DNA of 39,817 nucleotides, taken from NCBI GenBank assembly GCA_028821125.1, contig JAPPHD010000004.1, positions 1 to 39,817 of the forward strand, written 5' to 3'. Source of the DNA: Gammaproteobacteria bacterium (lineage in GTDB: Bacteria; Pseudomonadota; Gammaproteobacteria; Pseudomonadales; Azotimanducaceae). A program made the translations under genes and the position numbers. This document shows positions 1 through 7,833 of the stretch, one piece after another (position 1 is the stretch's first letter; every line of letters starts with the position of its first letter). A model generated the notes under the pieces. That model had not been told where the DNA came from, made no database searches, and was given only the letters and a program-made list of their open reading frames with translations.

Positions 1-55
1 GAGCGCTGTCTTCACATGGCAGAAGTCGCTGGTTCGAATCCAGCCGCGCCCACCA
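1..55 (+). tRNA. tRNA-Val (anticodon CAC), 5' end cut off by the window
   Basis: The 3' two thirds of a tRNA are visible. The anticodon stem is CTGTC (6-10) paired with GGCAG (18-22), closing the loop TTCACAT (11-17), so the anticodon is CAC at 13-15 and reads the Val codon GUG. A five-base variable loop follows, then a T arm GCTGG/TTCGAAT/CCAGC (28-44), the acceptor 3' strand CGCGCCC (45-51), discriminator A52 and an encoded CCA (53-55). Bases 1-5 fit the end of the D stem plus position 26. The acceptor 5' strand and most of the D arm lie upstream of the window. Confidence 0.93.
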
Positions 56-66
56 TCGACCGTAGG

Positions 67-83
67 GTCTGTTTCCGACAGAC
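67..83. terminator. Small perfect hairpin between tRNA-Val and the helicase gene
   Basis: GTCTGT (67-72) and ACAGAC (78-83) form a perfect 6-bp stem with a 5-base loop. It lies between the 3' end of the tRNA and the 3' end of the convergent helicase gene, where a bidirectional terminator would be expected. There is no T-run on either side, so termination is only a guess. Confidence 0.3.
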
Positions 84-108
84 GGTGGCGAACTCAAGGC
101 AGGGCCGA

Positions 109-3100
109 TCAGTTGAACACCAATTCGGGCACGACCACCTCCCACTCGTCGCACCGCAACCCCTCCCGGTACTCCGGTTCACTGTCTTCACGATTCCAGG
201 TCACGATGGCATACACGCGCGCCGTATGTATTTCCCCGGCGGGTTGATACTGCCTGGCCAGTCGGCAGACGGTGGGGCCGTTCGGAGCGGCGAGATTCCA
301 AGGGGAATTGGCGGTTCGCACGGTAAGTTCGTCACCCGGTTGAAGTAGACGGATCGCATCGTGGATAAGGCGCCAGGCCTCATGCCGGCCGGGGAAGCTC
401 AGGTTCACATCCGCAAGGCCCAGGGTTTCCCGGCGCAAATCGAGTTCAGCGGGAACTTCGCCCTGCCCGGCGATGCGGCGGTGCACTACCGCGGGGTGTC
501 CGCGCAGTTCCCTGCCCCACTCGGCGAGCCATTCCCGGAAAACCTCCACGGGATTCTCGCCGTCGCCCGCATCGAGCCGATAGTCGGCCACGGCTTCCCG
601 GAGGGCGTCCATCCAGATGCCCTTGGGTTGTGTGCTCAACCAGTCTTCGATGGCGGCAACCGTCACCAGGCGGTTTTGCGTTTGCTCCAGCCAGTACCGC
701 ATCCGTCGGGTTTCGCGCAGGCGCCAGAAAAAGTTGACGTCGTCGTTGGCCATCTGCGCCGGAATTCCCTCGAGCTCGCACAGGCTGCGTACCGGGTCGA
801 GCGTTCGCCAGTTGCGCCTGGCGGAATAGTCCGATTCGAAACGCCGGATGAATTCCACCGAGGCGCCCATGAAGCTGTAGATGTTCTGGTCGTCGTCGCC
901 CACCGCGAACACCGTCAGCTTGCTGTCGTCGTCAAGGAGGGTGCGTCCGGCCAGGGCAGAGATCAACTCGTACTGGTCCGGGTCGATGTCCTGGTATTCG
1001 TCAACCAGTATCCAGCGGAAGCCGGCCAGCAGCCGTTCGCGCTGGGTATCGGCTTCGTCCGGCTCCAGCCCTTCGCCCCGAAGCAGGGCTATGGCTTCCT
1101 TTAGTATCTGAGCAAAGGCGCTGTTCGCGGTTTTCTTGCCTCGCAGCCTCGCGTCGCCCTGTTGTGCTCCAGGTGACAGCCTCCCGGCCTGGGGGGCGTG
1201 CGCCGGGTCGTCGGCATCCCGGGGCTTCATGGCCGCGAAGCTGGCGCCTACCAGGCGCATGGCCAGCGCATGACAGGTCATCACGGTGACGCTTCGGGCA
1301 TCGTCGCCGATCAGTCCGGCCAGTCTGCTGCGAATCTCGACGGCAGCGTGGCGGTTGTAGGCCAAGGCGAGGATGCCCCGGGGGTTTTCCCGCCGAACCC
1401 GCACGAGGTAGGCGATGCGATGCACCAGCACGCGTGTCTTGCCGGAGCCCGGCCCCGCCAGCACCAGTACGTTCGTCTGCTCCTCATCGTCCGCCACGAT
1501 GCGACGTTGCGCGGGGCTGAGTTCCTCGACGATGGCGCGCCAGGCCTCGGGCGTGGTCTCCCGGGCGATCTCGGCCCGGCGGTCGGGAAGCCAGCGCTCC
1601 AGGAACGCCTCCCGGTCCAGGCTGAAGTAGTCCATCGCCAGGAGCACCGCGTCGGCCATGGCATCCAGGCCACGGGCGGCAAACTCCGCCATCACGTGAA
1701 TCTGCAGCACCTGTTCGCGGTAGTGGAGTTTCAGCGGCTCGAAATCGCTGTCGACGAACCCGCGGCGCCGGCGCCCCGGAGCCGGTTGCTCCGACAGGTG
1801 AATGGTCATGGCGGGCCGGAAGACCGCGAGACCCTTGTTCAGGCGGATGACCTCCTGTTCGTGCAGCCAGAGCAGGGCGCGCTCGAGCAGCTTCTCGAGG
1901 TTCGGGCTCTGCGCCTTCAGCACCAGATCTGCCTCCAGTGCGCCGCGCAATGCGCCCAGCGTCGTCTCGGCCAGCAGGTCGGCGCCGCGCAGGTTCTCCG
2001 GCAGGGCCGCGACAAGATGGTCCAGCAGCAGGCCGGCGGCAGCGCGGCGGCGTTCCGCGAGCGCCGCCAGGTTGCGCCAGTTGCGGCGCAATGTGACCGT
2101 GACGGTTTCCGCATCGCGGCGACGCATGTCGATGCTACCGACCGATCCCTCCTCGGCCCGCTCATCGCCCCGGCCGTCCTGGGAAATGCTGCGAACGATG
2201 CGCAGCAACCGCTCCGGAATGGCTTGCGCCAGGCCGGCATCCTTCAGGGACTGTGCCGCCACGCGCAGGTGCAGCGTGGAGCGATCGCCTTGCGCGAGAT
2301 CCGGTGCCGCTTCCTGCAGGTGATCGATCAGGGCGCACTCGAGCGCATGGGCTTCCTCCAGCCTCTGCCGGGATGGCTTCGGAGTTCCCACATGCACGAA
2401 GGCGGTCAACGCTGTGTCGTTCCTGGCGAGGCCCAGTTGCTCGAGGTCGTGCAGGGCGCCGCGCACGCCCTCGGAATTCAACCCCGCGATGCCCATCAGT
2501 TCATCGGTCGATATGCCTTCGTCCGGATCGGCGGCAATCAATGCTTCCACGAGGCTCAGCAAGACCTTCCGGCGGACCTCGGTGAGGCTTTCGTTCTCGG
2601 CAAGCCGTTCGCTTGCCTCTTCTACCGATTGCACCTGCAGCGACGATGGAAACACCTGCACCCGGTTCTCCTCCCGACGCACCAGGGCGGCTTCCTCCAG
2701 CCAGGCGACGGCGGTTTTCACCCGCGTGTCGTCGGTGGCGTCGTCCCGTGCAAAGGCGTTCTCCTCGTCTTCGAAAAGAATCTCGCCCGGGGTGGCTACC
2801 ACTTCACCCTCCAATCGATTCTTGCGGTCGACGTTGCGCAGGGCCCGAAGAATGCCGTGAATCTCCCGGCGGGTGAGGCGCGAGCGGGCCGACATGCGGA
2901 ACTGGCGTTCAACGTCCTCCGTGGTGTAGAGCAATACGCAACGGGCCGATTCCCGGTCCCGGCCTGCCCGGCCCGCCTCCTGAAGGTAGTTTTCCAGGGA
3001 ACCCGGTATGTCCGCGTGAATGACCAGCCGCACATCGGGCTTGTCGATGCCCATGCCGAACGCGTTGGTGGCGGCGATTACCCGCAGGTCGCCGTTGATG

Positions 3101-4809
3101 AAGCGCTGCTGCGTATCCTTCTTGGCCTCGGAGAGGAGGCCCGCGTGGAAGTGGGCGGCGGCCAGGTCCTTGCGGCGCAGAAACTCGGCGACGTCCTTGC
3201 AGTGTTTGCGGGTGGCGCAGTAGACGATGGCTCCGCCCGGGCGTTCGGGCGGCAGATCGGCCATGAGCACCTCGAATATGTCGTCGAGCTTGCGGGCGCT
3301 CTCGGTGCGTACGACGACGAATTCCAGGTTGTCGCGCCGCGCGCCGCCGTCGAAGGTGGTGAACCCGATACCGAGGTGGTCGTGAAAGTAAGCGTGGATG
3401 TCGGCCACCACGTCCGGCTTGGCGGTTGCGGTGAGGCACAGGATAGGTGCGAGGTCGCCCTCCGCTTCCGGCCCGGAGCTCACTCGCGCGGCCCGGTCCT
3501 TGATGTAGCGGCCGATGTAGCGGTAGTCCGGGCGGAAGTCGTGGCCCCAGCGCGACAGGCAGTGGGCTTCGTCGAGCACCCAGGCGCCGATTTCACGCTG
3601 GTCGAGCGCAGGGCGCAGCGAACGGTTGCGCAGTTGCTCCGGCGAGATGAGGACGATCGCCGCATCGCCCAGGCGCACCCGGTCGAGAGCGTCGGCGCGC
3701 TCCGGCATCGAAAGCATGCCGTTGACCGTGACACAGGAACTGATGCCCCTTGCTTCGAGGCCCGCCACCTGGTCGGCCATCAGCGCCACGAGCGGGGAGA
3801 TCACGACAGTGAGTGCTCCGGTCTTGTCGTAGCGCGATAGCGCCGGCACTTGGTAGCAGAGCGATTTGCCGGCACCCGTGGGCAAGAGCCCGATCGCATG
3901 CTCGCCACGCATGGCGGTCTCCACGACCGCCTGCTGCATGGAAGTGCCGCGCCCGGTCGCCGGGTCGGCGCGAAAGCTCTCGAAACCGAACCAGCGCTTG
4001 AGTTCCCGCGTGGCGTCGTGCCGTTCCCGGCACCAGGCGCAGTCGGGGTCTTCGCAGGGCGCATCGCGCAGCCGCTTCACGAGTTGGCCGGCCGCCGGGA
4101 ACTGGTGCCTTACCCAGGGCGGCATCACGGAATTGCCGCCGGCCACGGACAGCCAGGCGAGGGCAAACGCCATCGGCCATCCGTCTCCACCCGCGGCAAG
4201 GGCCCGATTCCTCTGCATGGCGCACACATTGCCGGCCAGCCTCCGCTCGACGGCCGCATGGGCTTCGGTTTCGGTGGGCAGGGACGCATCGCGCAGTTCC
4301 GCGAAAAACCCATCGAAGCCCGTGCCGTCCGCCGACGGCGCGGTCAGCCAGTGCCAGGCGGACAGCAGATCCGGGTCGGCGTTGCGCAGCGCATTCCGTT
4401 CATAGGCGAGCAGGTCGAGTGTCAGCCGCGCGTCCAGTTCCGGATTGTTGACCTGTCCGCGGACGAGCCCACCGTCCTGATAGTGCTTGACCAGGCGATG
4501 ATAGGGATTGGCGGGAAAGGCCAGCGGGCTGAGGCGCAGGGTGTCCAGCACCGGCAGGCGCAGCAGCCGCAGCCCGGGAGCCGCCGCCCGGAGATGGGGA
4601 ATGTCGAACGCGATCAGGTTGTGGCCGACCAGGCAGTCCGCATTCGAGCAGAACTCCTCGAGTTCCGCCAGCGCCGCGGTCAAGCCGCCGGTACCCCCGC
4701 GAATGCGCGGAAACGTGATCGCCGCTCCGGAACGGTCGTCCACGGCGGCCAGTGCCTGAATGCGCTGACTACGTTTGCCGATTTCCAGGTCTACGGAGAT
4801 GCGTTGCAT
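109..4809 (-). CDS. RecQ-family DNA helicase fused to a DEDD exonuclease-like domain and a truncated UvrD-like module
   Basis: About 1566 residues from the ATG at 4809. The N-terminus has DEDD-exonuclease-like motifs (VDLEIG; GHNLIAFDIPHL; a later Asp in NNPELDARLTLD). A complete RecQ core follows: LLPTGAGKS near residue 310, then LDEAHCLSRWGHDFRPDY, CLTATAK, and the motif V/VI region FGMGIDKPDVR and QEAGRAGRDR. The C-terminal third is UvrD-like, with AGPGSGKT near 1120, DEYQD near 1269 and GDDDQNIYSFMGA near 1308. No NYRS, AKGLEF or TRA motif (SF1 motifs IV-VI) can be found after that, although the family's usual C-terminal end (WEVVVPELVF) is present. This suggests internal in-frame loss. 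The likely role is DNA repair or recombination. Start: the frame opens at 4923 and overlaps the upstream gene, but the first 38 residues look unlike protein and the exonuclease motif starts just after the 4809 ATG. Neither start has a good Shine-Dalgarno. The RecQ call is sure; activity of the UvrD part is doubtful. Confidence 0.9.
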   Translation of the reverse strand: MQRISVDLEIGKRSQRIQALAAVDDRSGAAITFPRIRGGTGGLTAALAELEEFCSNADCLVGHNLIAFDIPHLRAAAPGLRLLRLPVLDTLRLSPLAFPANPYHRLVKHYQDGGLVRGQVNNPELDARLTLDLLAYERNALRNADPDLLSAWHWLTAPSADGTGFDGFFAELRDASLPTETEAHAAVERRLAGNVCAMQRNRALAAGGDGWPMAFALAWLSVAGGNSVMPPWVRHQFPAAGQLVKRLRDAPCEDPDCAWCRERHDATRELKRWFGFESFRADPATGRGTSMQQAVVETAMRGEHAIGLLPTGAGKSLCYQVPALSRYDKTGALTVVISPLVALMADQVAGLEARGISSCVTVNGMLSMPERADALDRVRLGDAAIVLISPEQLRNRSLRPALDQREIGAWVLDEAHCLSRWGHDFRPDYRYIGRYIKDRAARVSSGPEAEGDLAPILCLTATAKPDVVADIHAYFHDHLGIGFTTFDGGARRDNLEFVVVRTESARKLDDIFEVLMADLPPERPGGAIVYCATRKHCKDVAEFLRRKDLAAAHFHAGLLSEAKKDTQQRFINGDLRVIAATNAFGMGIDKPDVRLVIHADIPGSLENYLQEAGRAGRDRESARCVLLYTTEDVERQFRMSARSRLTRREIHGILRALRNVDRKNRLEGEVVATPGEILFEDEENAFARDDATDDTRVKTAVAWLEEAALVRREENRVQVFPSSLQVQSVEEASERLAENESLTEVRRKVLLSLVEALIAADPDEGISTDELMGIAGLNSEGVRGALHDLEQLGLARNDTALTAFVHVGTPKPSRQRLEEAHALECALIDHLQEAAPDLAQGDRSTLHLRVAAQSLKDAGLAQAIPERLLRIVRSISQDGRGDERAEEGSVGSIDMRRRDAETVTVTLRRNWRNLAALAERRRAAAGLLLDHLVAALPENLRGADLLAETTLGALRGALEADLVLKAQSPNLEKLLERALLWLHEQEVIRLNKGLAVFRPAMTIHLSEQPAPGRRRRGFVDSDFEPLKLHYREQVLQIHVMAEFAARGLDAMADAVLLAMDYFSLDREAFLERWLPDRRAEIARETTPEAWRAIVEELSPAQRRIVADDEEQTNVLVLAGPGSGKTRVLVHRIAYLVRVRRENPRGILALAYNRHAAVEIRSRLAGLIGDDARSVTVMTCHALAMRLVGASFAAMKPRDADDPAHAPQAGRLSPGAQQGDARLRGKKTANSAFAQILKEAIALLRGEGLEPDEADTQRERLLAGFRWILVDEYQDIDPDQYELISALAGRTLLDDDSKLTVFAVGDDDQNIYSFMGASVEFIRRFESDYSARRNWRTLDPVRSLCELEGIPAQMANDDVNFFWRLRETRRMRYWLEQTQNRLVTVAAIEDWLSTQPKGIWMDALREAVADYRLDAGDGENPVEVFREWLAEWGRELRGHPAVVHRRIAGQGEVPAELDLRRETLGLADVNLSFPGRHEAWRLIHDAIRLLQPGDELTVRTANSPWNLAAPNGPTVCRLARQYQPAGEIHTARVYAIVTWNREDSEPEYREGLRCDEWEVVVPELVFN

Positions 4810-4909
4810 CGGCGCAGGCGTTTTCGGAAGAGCGCGCAATCGTACTACAGGTTTCTGCTGCAGCTGTCGCGGCCCCTGCTGCGCGACAGTGGCTGTCAGG
4901 CGGTCGCAG

Positions 4910-5500
4910 TCACGCCCCGCCATCCGGCAGGTAGTTCGCCGGAATCGGGTGATCCGGGTCCTCGCCGAACCAGAAGATCGACACGATCCACCAGCGCGAG
5001 CCGTCGTTCATGAGCTGAATGGAGTTGATGCCGCGCGCGAAAGGCTCCGCATCGCCCGCCAGCCGACGCGACTCATAGGTGCTGAACAGGTGCGCAATGC
5101 GGCCGTACTGCTCGGTCACCCGATGGATCTCGACCTCGTGGAACCCGTCGGCCTCCAGCAGGCCGCCGACTTCATCCGCGTATCCCTCGGGCATGATGAC
5201 ACTGCGCCGGTAACCCGACCCGTCCTCGACCCGCCGCACCGGGCTCAGGGTGGCGCCGGGCGCGAACAGCGACAGGAAGCGGTTCCAGTCGCGCGCTACG
5301 CCCGCGTCGCCCGAGATGACGTCGTAGACGGCCGTAACGATCGCGTCGATGGACTCGACATCGGCAGGTGCGGCCCCGGGTTGTTGGGCTGAGGCGGGGA
5401 TTGCCGGCGCCGTTGCGACGACCGCGCTCACGATGGCGACAACCGTAGTCAGGCATCGGCGGAAGGGGCCCGTGCGGGGGTGCGCGGAGTTCGCGGTCAT
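4910..5500 (-). CDS. Secreted SnoaL/NTF2-like protein of unknown function
   Basis: 196 residues. A signal peptide is visible: basic start, hydrophobic stretch LTTVVAIVSAVVATAPAI, and an AXA-like cleavage region at ASAQQ near residue 40. The mature part looks like an NTF2-like cone fold, beginning with the helix ESIDAIVTAVYDVISG, then WNRFLSLFAPGA and a late strand RWWIVSIFWFGE. Proteins of this type include small enzymes and binding proteins, so no substrate can be named. A Shine-Dalgarno AAGGA lies about 8 bases before the ATG. The gene end overlaps the longest reading of the helicase frame, so the two could share a transcript. Fold assignment is by pattern only. Confidence 0.75.
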   Translation of the reverse strand: MTANSAHPRTGPFRRCLTTVVAIVSAVVATAPAIPASAQQPGAAPADVESIDAIVTAVYDVISGDAGVARDWNRFLSLFAPGATLSPVRRVEDGSGYRRSVIMPEGYADEVGGLLEADGFHEVEIHRVTEQYGRIAHLFSTYESRRLAGDAEPFARGINSIQLMNDGSRWWIVSIFWFGEDPDHPIPANYLPDGGA

Positions 5501-5901
5501 GGTGTCGTCCTTACTTGCGTTCCGAGGAGTTGGATGCAGGCCCGAGGAGTATTGAGCAGGATGACCGCAGAAGCCAGCGGGTCGGGAAAGCCATCTGACG
5601 GCCTTCGATGGGGCCGGGCGCGTCGGGGCGCTGCGTACCGCGCACCGGCGGGTGAGGCTGATGTGCCGTTGCGCGTCTACAGATGTTGTTTGCGGAAAAG
5701 CTTGCCAAACGAGTGCGATGCGTACCCGGTCGCGACTTCCCGGTCGGGTGGAGGTTTCGGCCAGTCAGGCCGCTGTTGGCTGAACGGGAAATGTCCGATC
5801 GGTCGATTCCGCACGAGATGATCCGTATCGCCCCGGGCGGGACTCCCGCCTGGTTGGCAGGCGCGCGGAAATCAGGGTTCGAAAAAAGCAAGGAGAACAG
5901 T
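5501..5901. other. Intergenic region between the NTF2-like gene and the esterase gene
   Basis: About 400 bases between divergent genes, so it should hold both promoters. I see no convincing -35/-10 pair. One perfect hairpin, GGCGGG-ACT-CCCGCC, sits at 5836-5850, about 50 bases before the esterase start. The frame of the esterase is open upstream to 5683, but this part does not look like protein, and the start is set by the Shine-Dalgarno at 5891. Confidence 0.5.
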
Positions 5902-6843
5902 ATGAAACGTCGCGAATTCGTCTCCAGCGCAGCGGCGCTCGCCGCTGCATCCACGCTGTCGGGTTCCGCTGGAAGCTCCGGCGGCGCGGAGGTTTCCAGC
6001 CTGAACGCGCCCTGGCCGCTGCGCGGGTCGGAGAGTTTCGCGGTTCGTTCCGAGACGGTCGGCGACAGCCTGGCGGTGGGTGTCTGGCAACCCGAGGCGC
6101 AGATGCTGGAACTCACGGGCAGAACCACCTCCGGTCCGCTGGACCTGGTCTATGTGCTGGACGGTTCCTGGGCGCTGGCCATGGCGGCGACCATCTGCCG
6201 CCTGCAACTGGTGGACCTGGTCAAGCCCGGTTTTCCGCCTCTGCTGCTGGCGGGCGTCGACTACCTGGAAGACAAGCCCAATGCGCGCACCCGGGATTAC
6301 ACCCATACGGACCTGGCAACGCCGCTGCAGGCGGGCGAGTTGCCCCCGGAGCAGACCATCGGCGGAGCGGACAAATTCCTGCGCTTCCTCGAGGAGGAAC
6401 TGGATCCGATGATCCGCTCACGCTACCAGGTCACCGATAGGCCGGCCGGCATCCTCGGCGATTCCTACGGCGGCACTTTCACCTTCCACGCCTTCCGGCG
6501 CCAGTCGAAGCTCTTCGACAGGTACTTCCTGGGCAGCCCGGGCCTGTTCGACACCGAGGTGGACTACATCGGGGCGGTCAAGACGCTGCTCGAGGGCAAG
6601 CTCGTCCACGAAACGAAGATGTACCTGTCGTTCGGCGCCCTGGAAGCCAACGGGGGCGTGTCTTTCTACGAAGAGATGGGGCGCAACTACAACGGCCTGG
6701 TGAGCGTGCTCAACACCACGCCCAACGACCGGCTCGAATTCGCCTCGAAGATGTACCCGGGCCACACGCACACGACGATTCTGGCGCCAGCGTTCAATGA
6801 CGCCCTGCTGTACCTGTACGGCCCGCACCTGCCGCTTGCCTGA
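5902..6843 (+). CDS. Exported alpha/beta-hydrolase (Esterase family, PF00756-like) with an RR signal
   Basis: 313 residues from the ATG at 5902, preceded by AAGGAGA. The N-terminus MKRREFVSSAAALAAAS has twin arginines and a mild hydrophobic stretch, as in Tat signals. The body resembles the Esterase family (antigen 85, Fes/IroE, S-formylglutathione hydrolase relatives): LDLVYVLDGSWAL early, TRDYTHTD, the nucleophile elbow GDSYGG (Ser), FLGSPGLFD after it, and a likely catalytic His in PGHTHTT near the end. It probably hydrolyses an ester or lactone in the periplasm; the substrate is unknown. It is followed 86 bases later by an SMP-30 lactonase and then an opposing TonB receptor, which suggests uptake and breakdown of an organic compound or siderophore. 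A Tat translocase is encoded at 21897-23426. Confidence 0.85.
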   Translation: MKRREFVSSAAALAAASTLSGSAGSSGGAEVSSLNAPWPLRGSESFAVRSETVGDSLAVGVWQPEAQMLELTGRTTSGPLDLVYVLDGSWALAMAATICRLQLVDLVKPGFPPLLLAGVDYLEDKPNARTRDYTHTDLATPLQAGELPPEQTIGGADKFLRFLEEELDPMIRSRYQVTDRPAGILGDSYGGTFTFHAFRRQSKLFDRYFLGSPGLFDTEVDYIGAVKTLLEGKLVHETKMYLSFGALEANGGVSFYEEMGRNYNGLVSVLNTTPNDRLEFASKMYPGHTHTTILAPAFNDALLYLYGPHLPLA

Positions 6844-6929
6844 GGGTCCGCGGCGTTCGTGTGGCGTGATAGAGTCTGTCCGCCGCCGGAGCGCGAGCAC
6901 GGCGCGTTGACGCACAGGGAGGGAATGAA

Positions 6930-7826
6930 ATGATCGAGGTCAAATCACCGCGGCTGCTGGATCTTGTGGCCGAGGATGCAACCGTTGAGCAGGTCTGCAC
7001 GGGATTTCAGTTCACGGAGGGGCCGGTCTGGCACCCCGTCGAGCAGTGCCTCTACTTCAGCGACATCCCGGGGGATACGCGCCGGCGCTGGAGCGAGGCG
7101 GACGGCGCGAGCGACTTGCGCCACCCCAACAACAAGGGCAACGGCATGACGCTGGATGCCGATCTCAACCTATACGTCTGCGAACACGCGACCAGCGTGC
7201 TGGCTCGTGAGACCCCGTCCGGCGAGCGCGAGGTGCTCGCCTCGCACTACGACGGCAAGGAACTGAACAGCCCCAACGACGTGGTGGTGAAATCCGACGG
7301 CTCGGTCTATTTCTCCGACCCGACGTACGGCCGCATGCCGGGGTTCGGCCTGGAGCGCGATCAGGAGCTGGGCTTCCAGGCGGTTTTCCGCATTGCGCCC
7401 GACGGCGAACTGCACTGCGAGGCCGATGACTTCGGCCAGCCCAACGGGCTCTGCTTCTCCCCGGACGAGAGTATCCTCTACGTCAACGACACCACCCACG
7501 CGCACATCCGCGTATTCGACGTGGGCGCCGACGGTTCGCTTGGCAACGGGCGGACATTCGCCGGGAACATCGGCGACGGCTCGATGGCGGGCGGCCTCGT
7601 CGACGGCATGAAGTGCGACGAGCGGGGCAATGTCTACGTAACCGGCCCGCGCGGCTTCTGGGTGTTCGCGCCGGACGGCGAGCACCTGGGCGTCATCGGC
7701 ATGCCGGAGCACTCGGCCAACCTCAACTGGGGCGGCGCCGGGTGGAACGAGCTCTACTGCACCTGCTCGACGTCGGTCTACCGGGTCGTGCTCAAGGTGG
7801 CCGGCAATCGCCTCGCGTACATGTAG
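6930..7826 (+). CDS. SMP-30/gluconolactonase-family beta-propeller hydrolase
   Basis: 298 residues, no signal peptide. The start follows a strong AGGGAGGG. Family marks occur in order: FTEGPVWHPVEQCLYFSDI at the N-terminus (metal-ligand Glu in EGP), NGMTLDADLNLYVCEH, NSPNDVVVKSDGSVYFSDPTYG (Asn and Asp ligands) and QPNGLCFSPDESILYVND, with a final VDGMKCDERGNVYV. These enzymes open sugar lactones and related esters with a divalent metal in a six-bladed propeller. Here it is probably cytoplasmic and acts after the esterase at 5902 on the same strand. The true substrate cannot be read from the sequence. Confidence 0.9.
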   Translation: MIEVKSPRLLDLVAEDATVEQVCTGFQFTEGPVWHPVEQCLYFSDIPGDTRRRWSEADGASDLRHPNNKGNGMTLDADLNLYVCEHATSVLARETPSGEREVLASHYDGKELNSPNDVVVKSDGSVYFSDPTYGRMPGFGLERDQELGFQAVFRIAPDGELHCEADDFGQPNGLCFSPDESILYVNDTTHAHIRVFDVGADGSLGNGRTFAGNIGDGSMAGGLVDGMKCDERGNVYVTGPRGFWVFAPDGEHLGVIGMPEHSANLNWGGAGWNELYCTCSTSVYRVVLKVAGNRLAYM

Positions 7827-7833
7827 CAGGGGA

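Noticed and set aside
1198-3840. 880-residue open frame on the plus strand opposite the helicase
   Set aside because: It lies fully antisense to the RecQ coding frame and has no recognisable domain; long antisense frames are common in GC-rich DNA.
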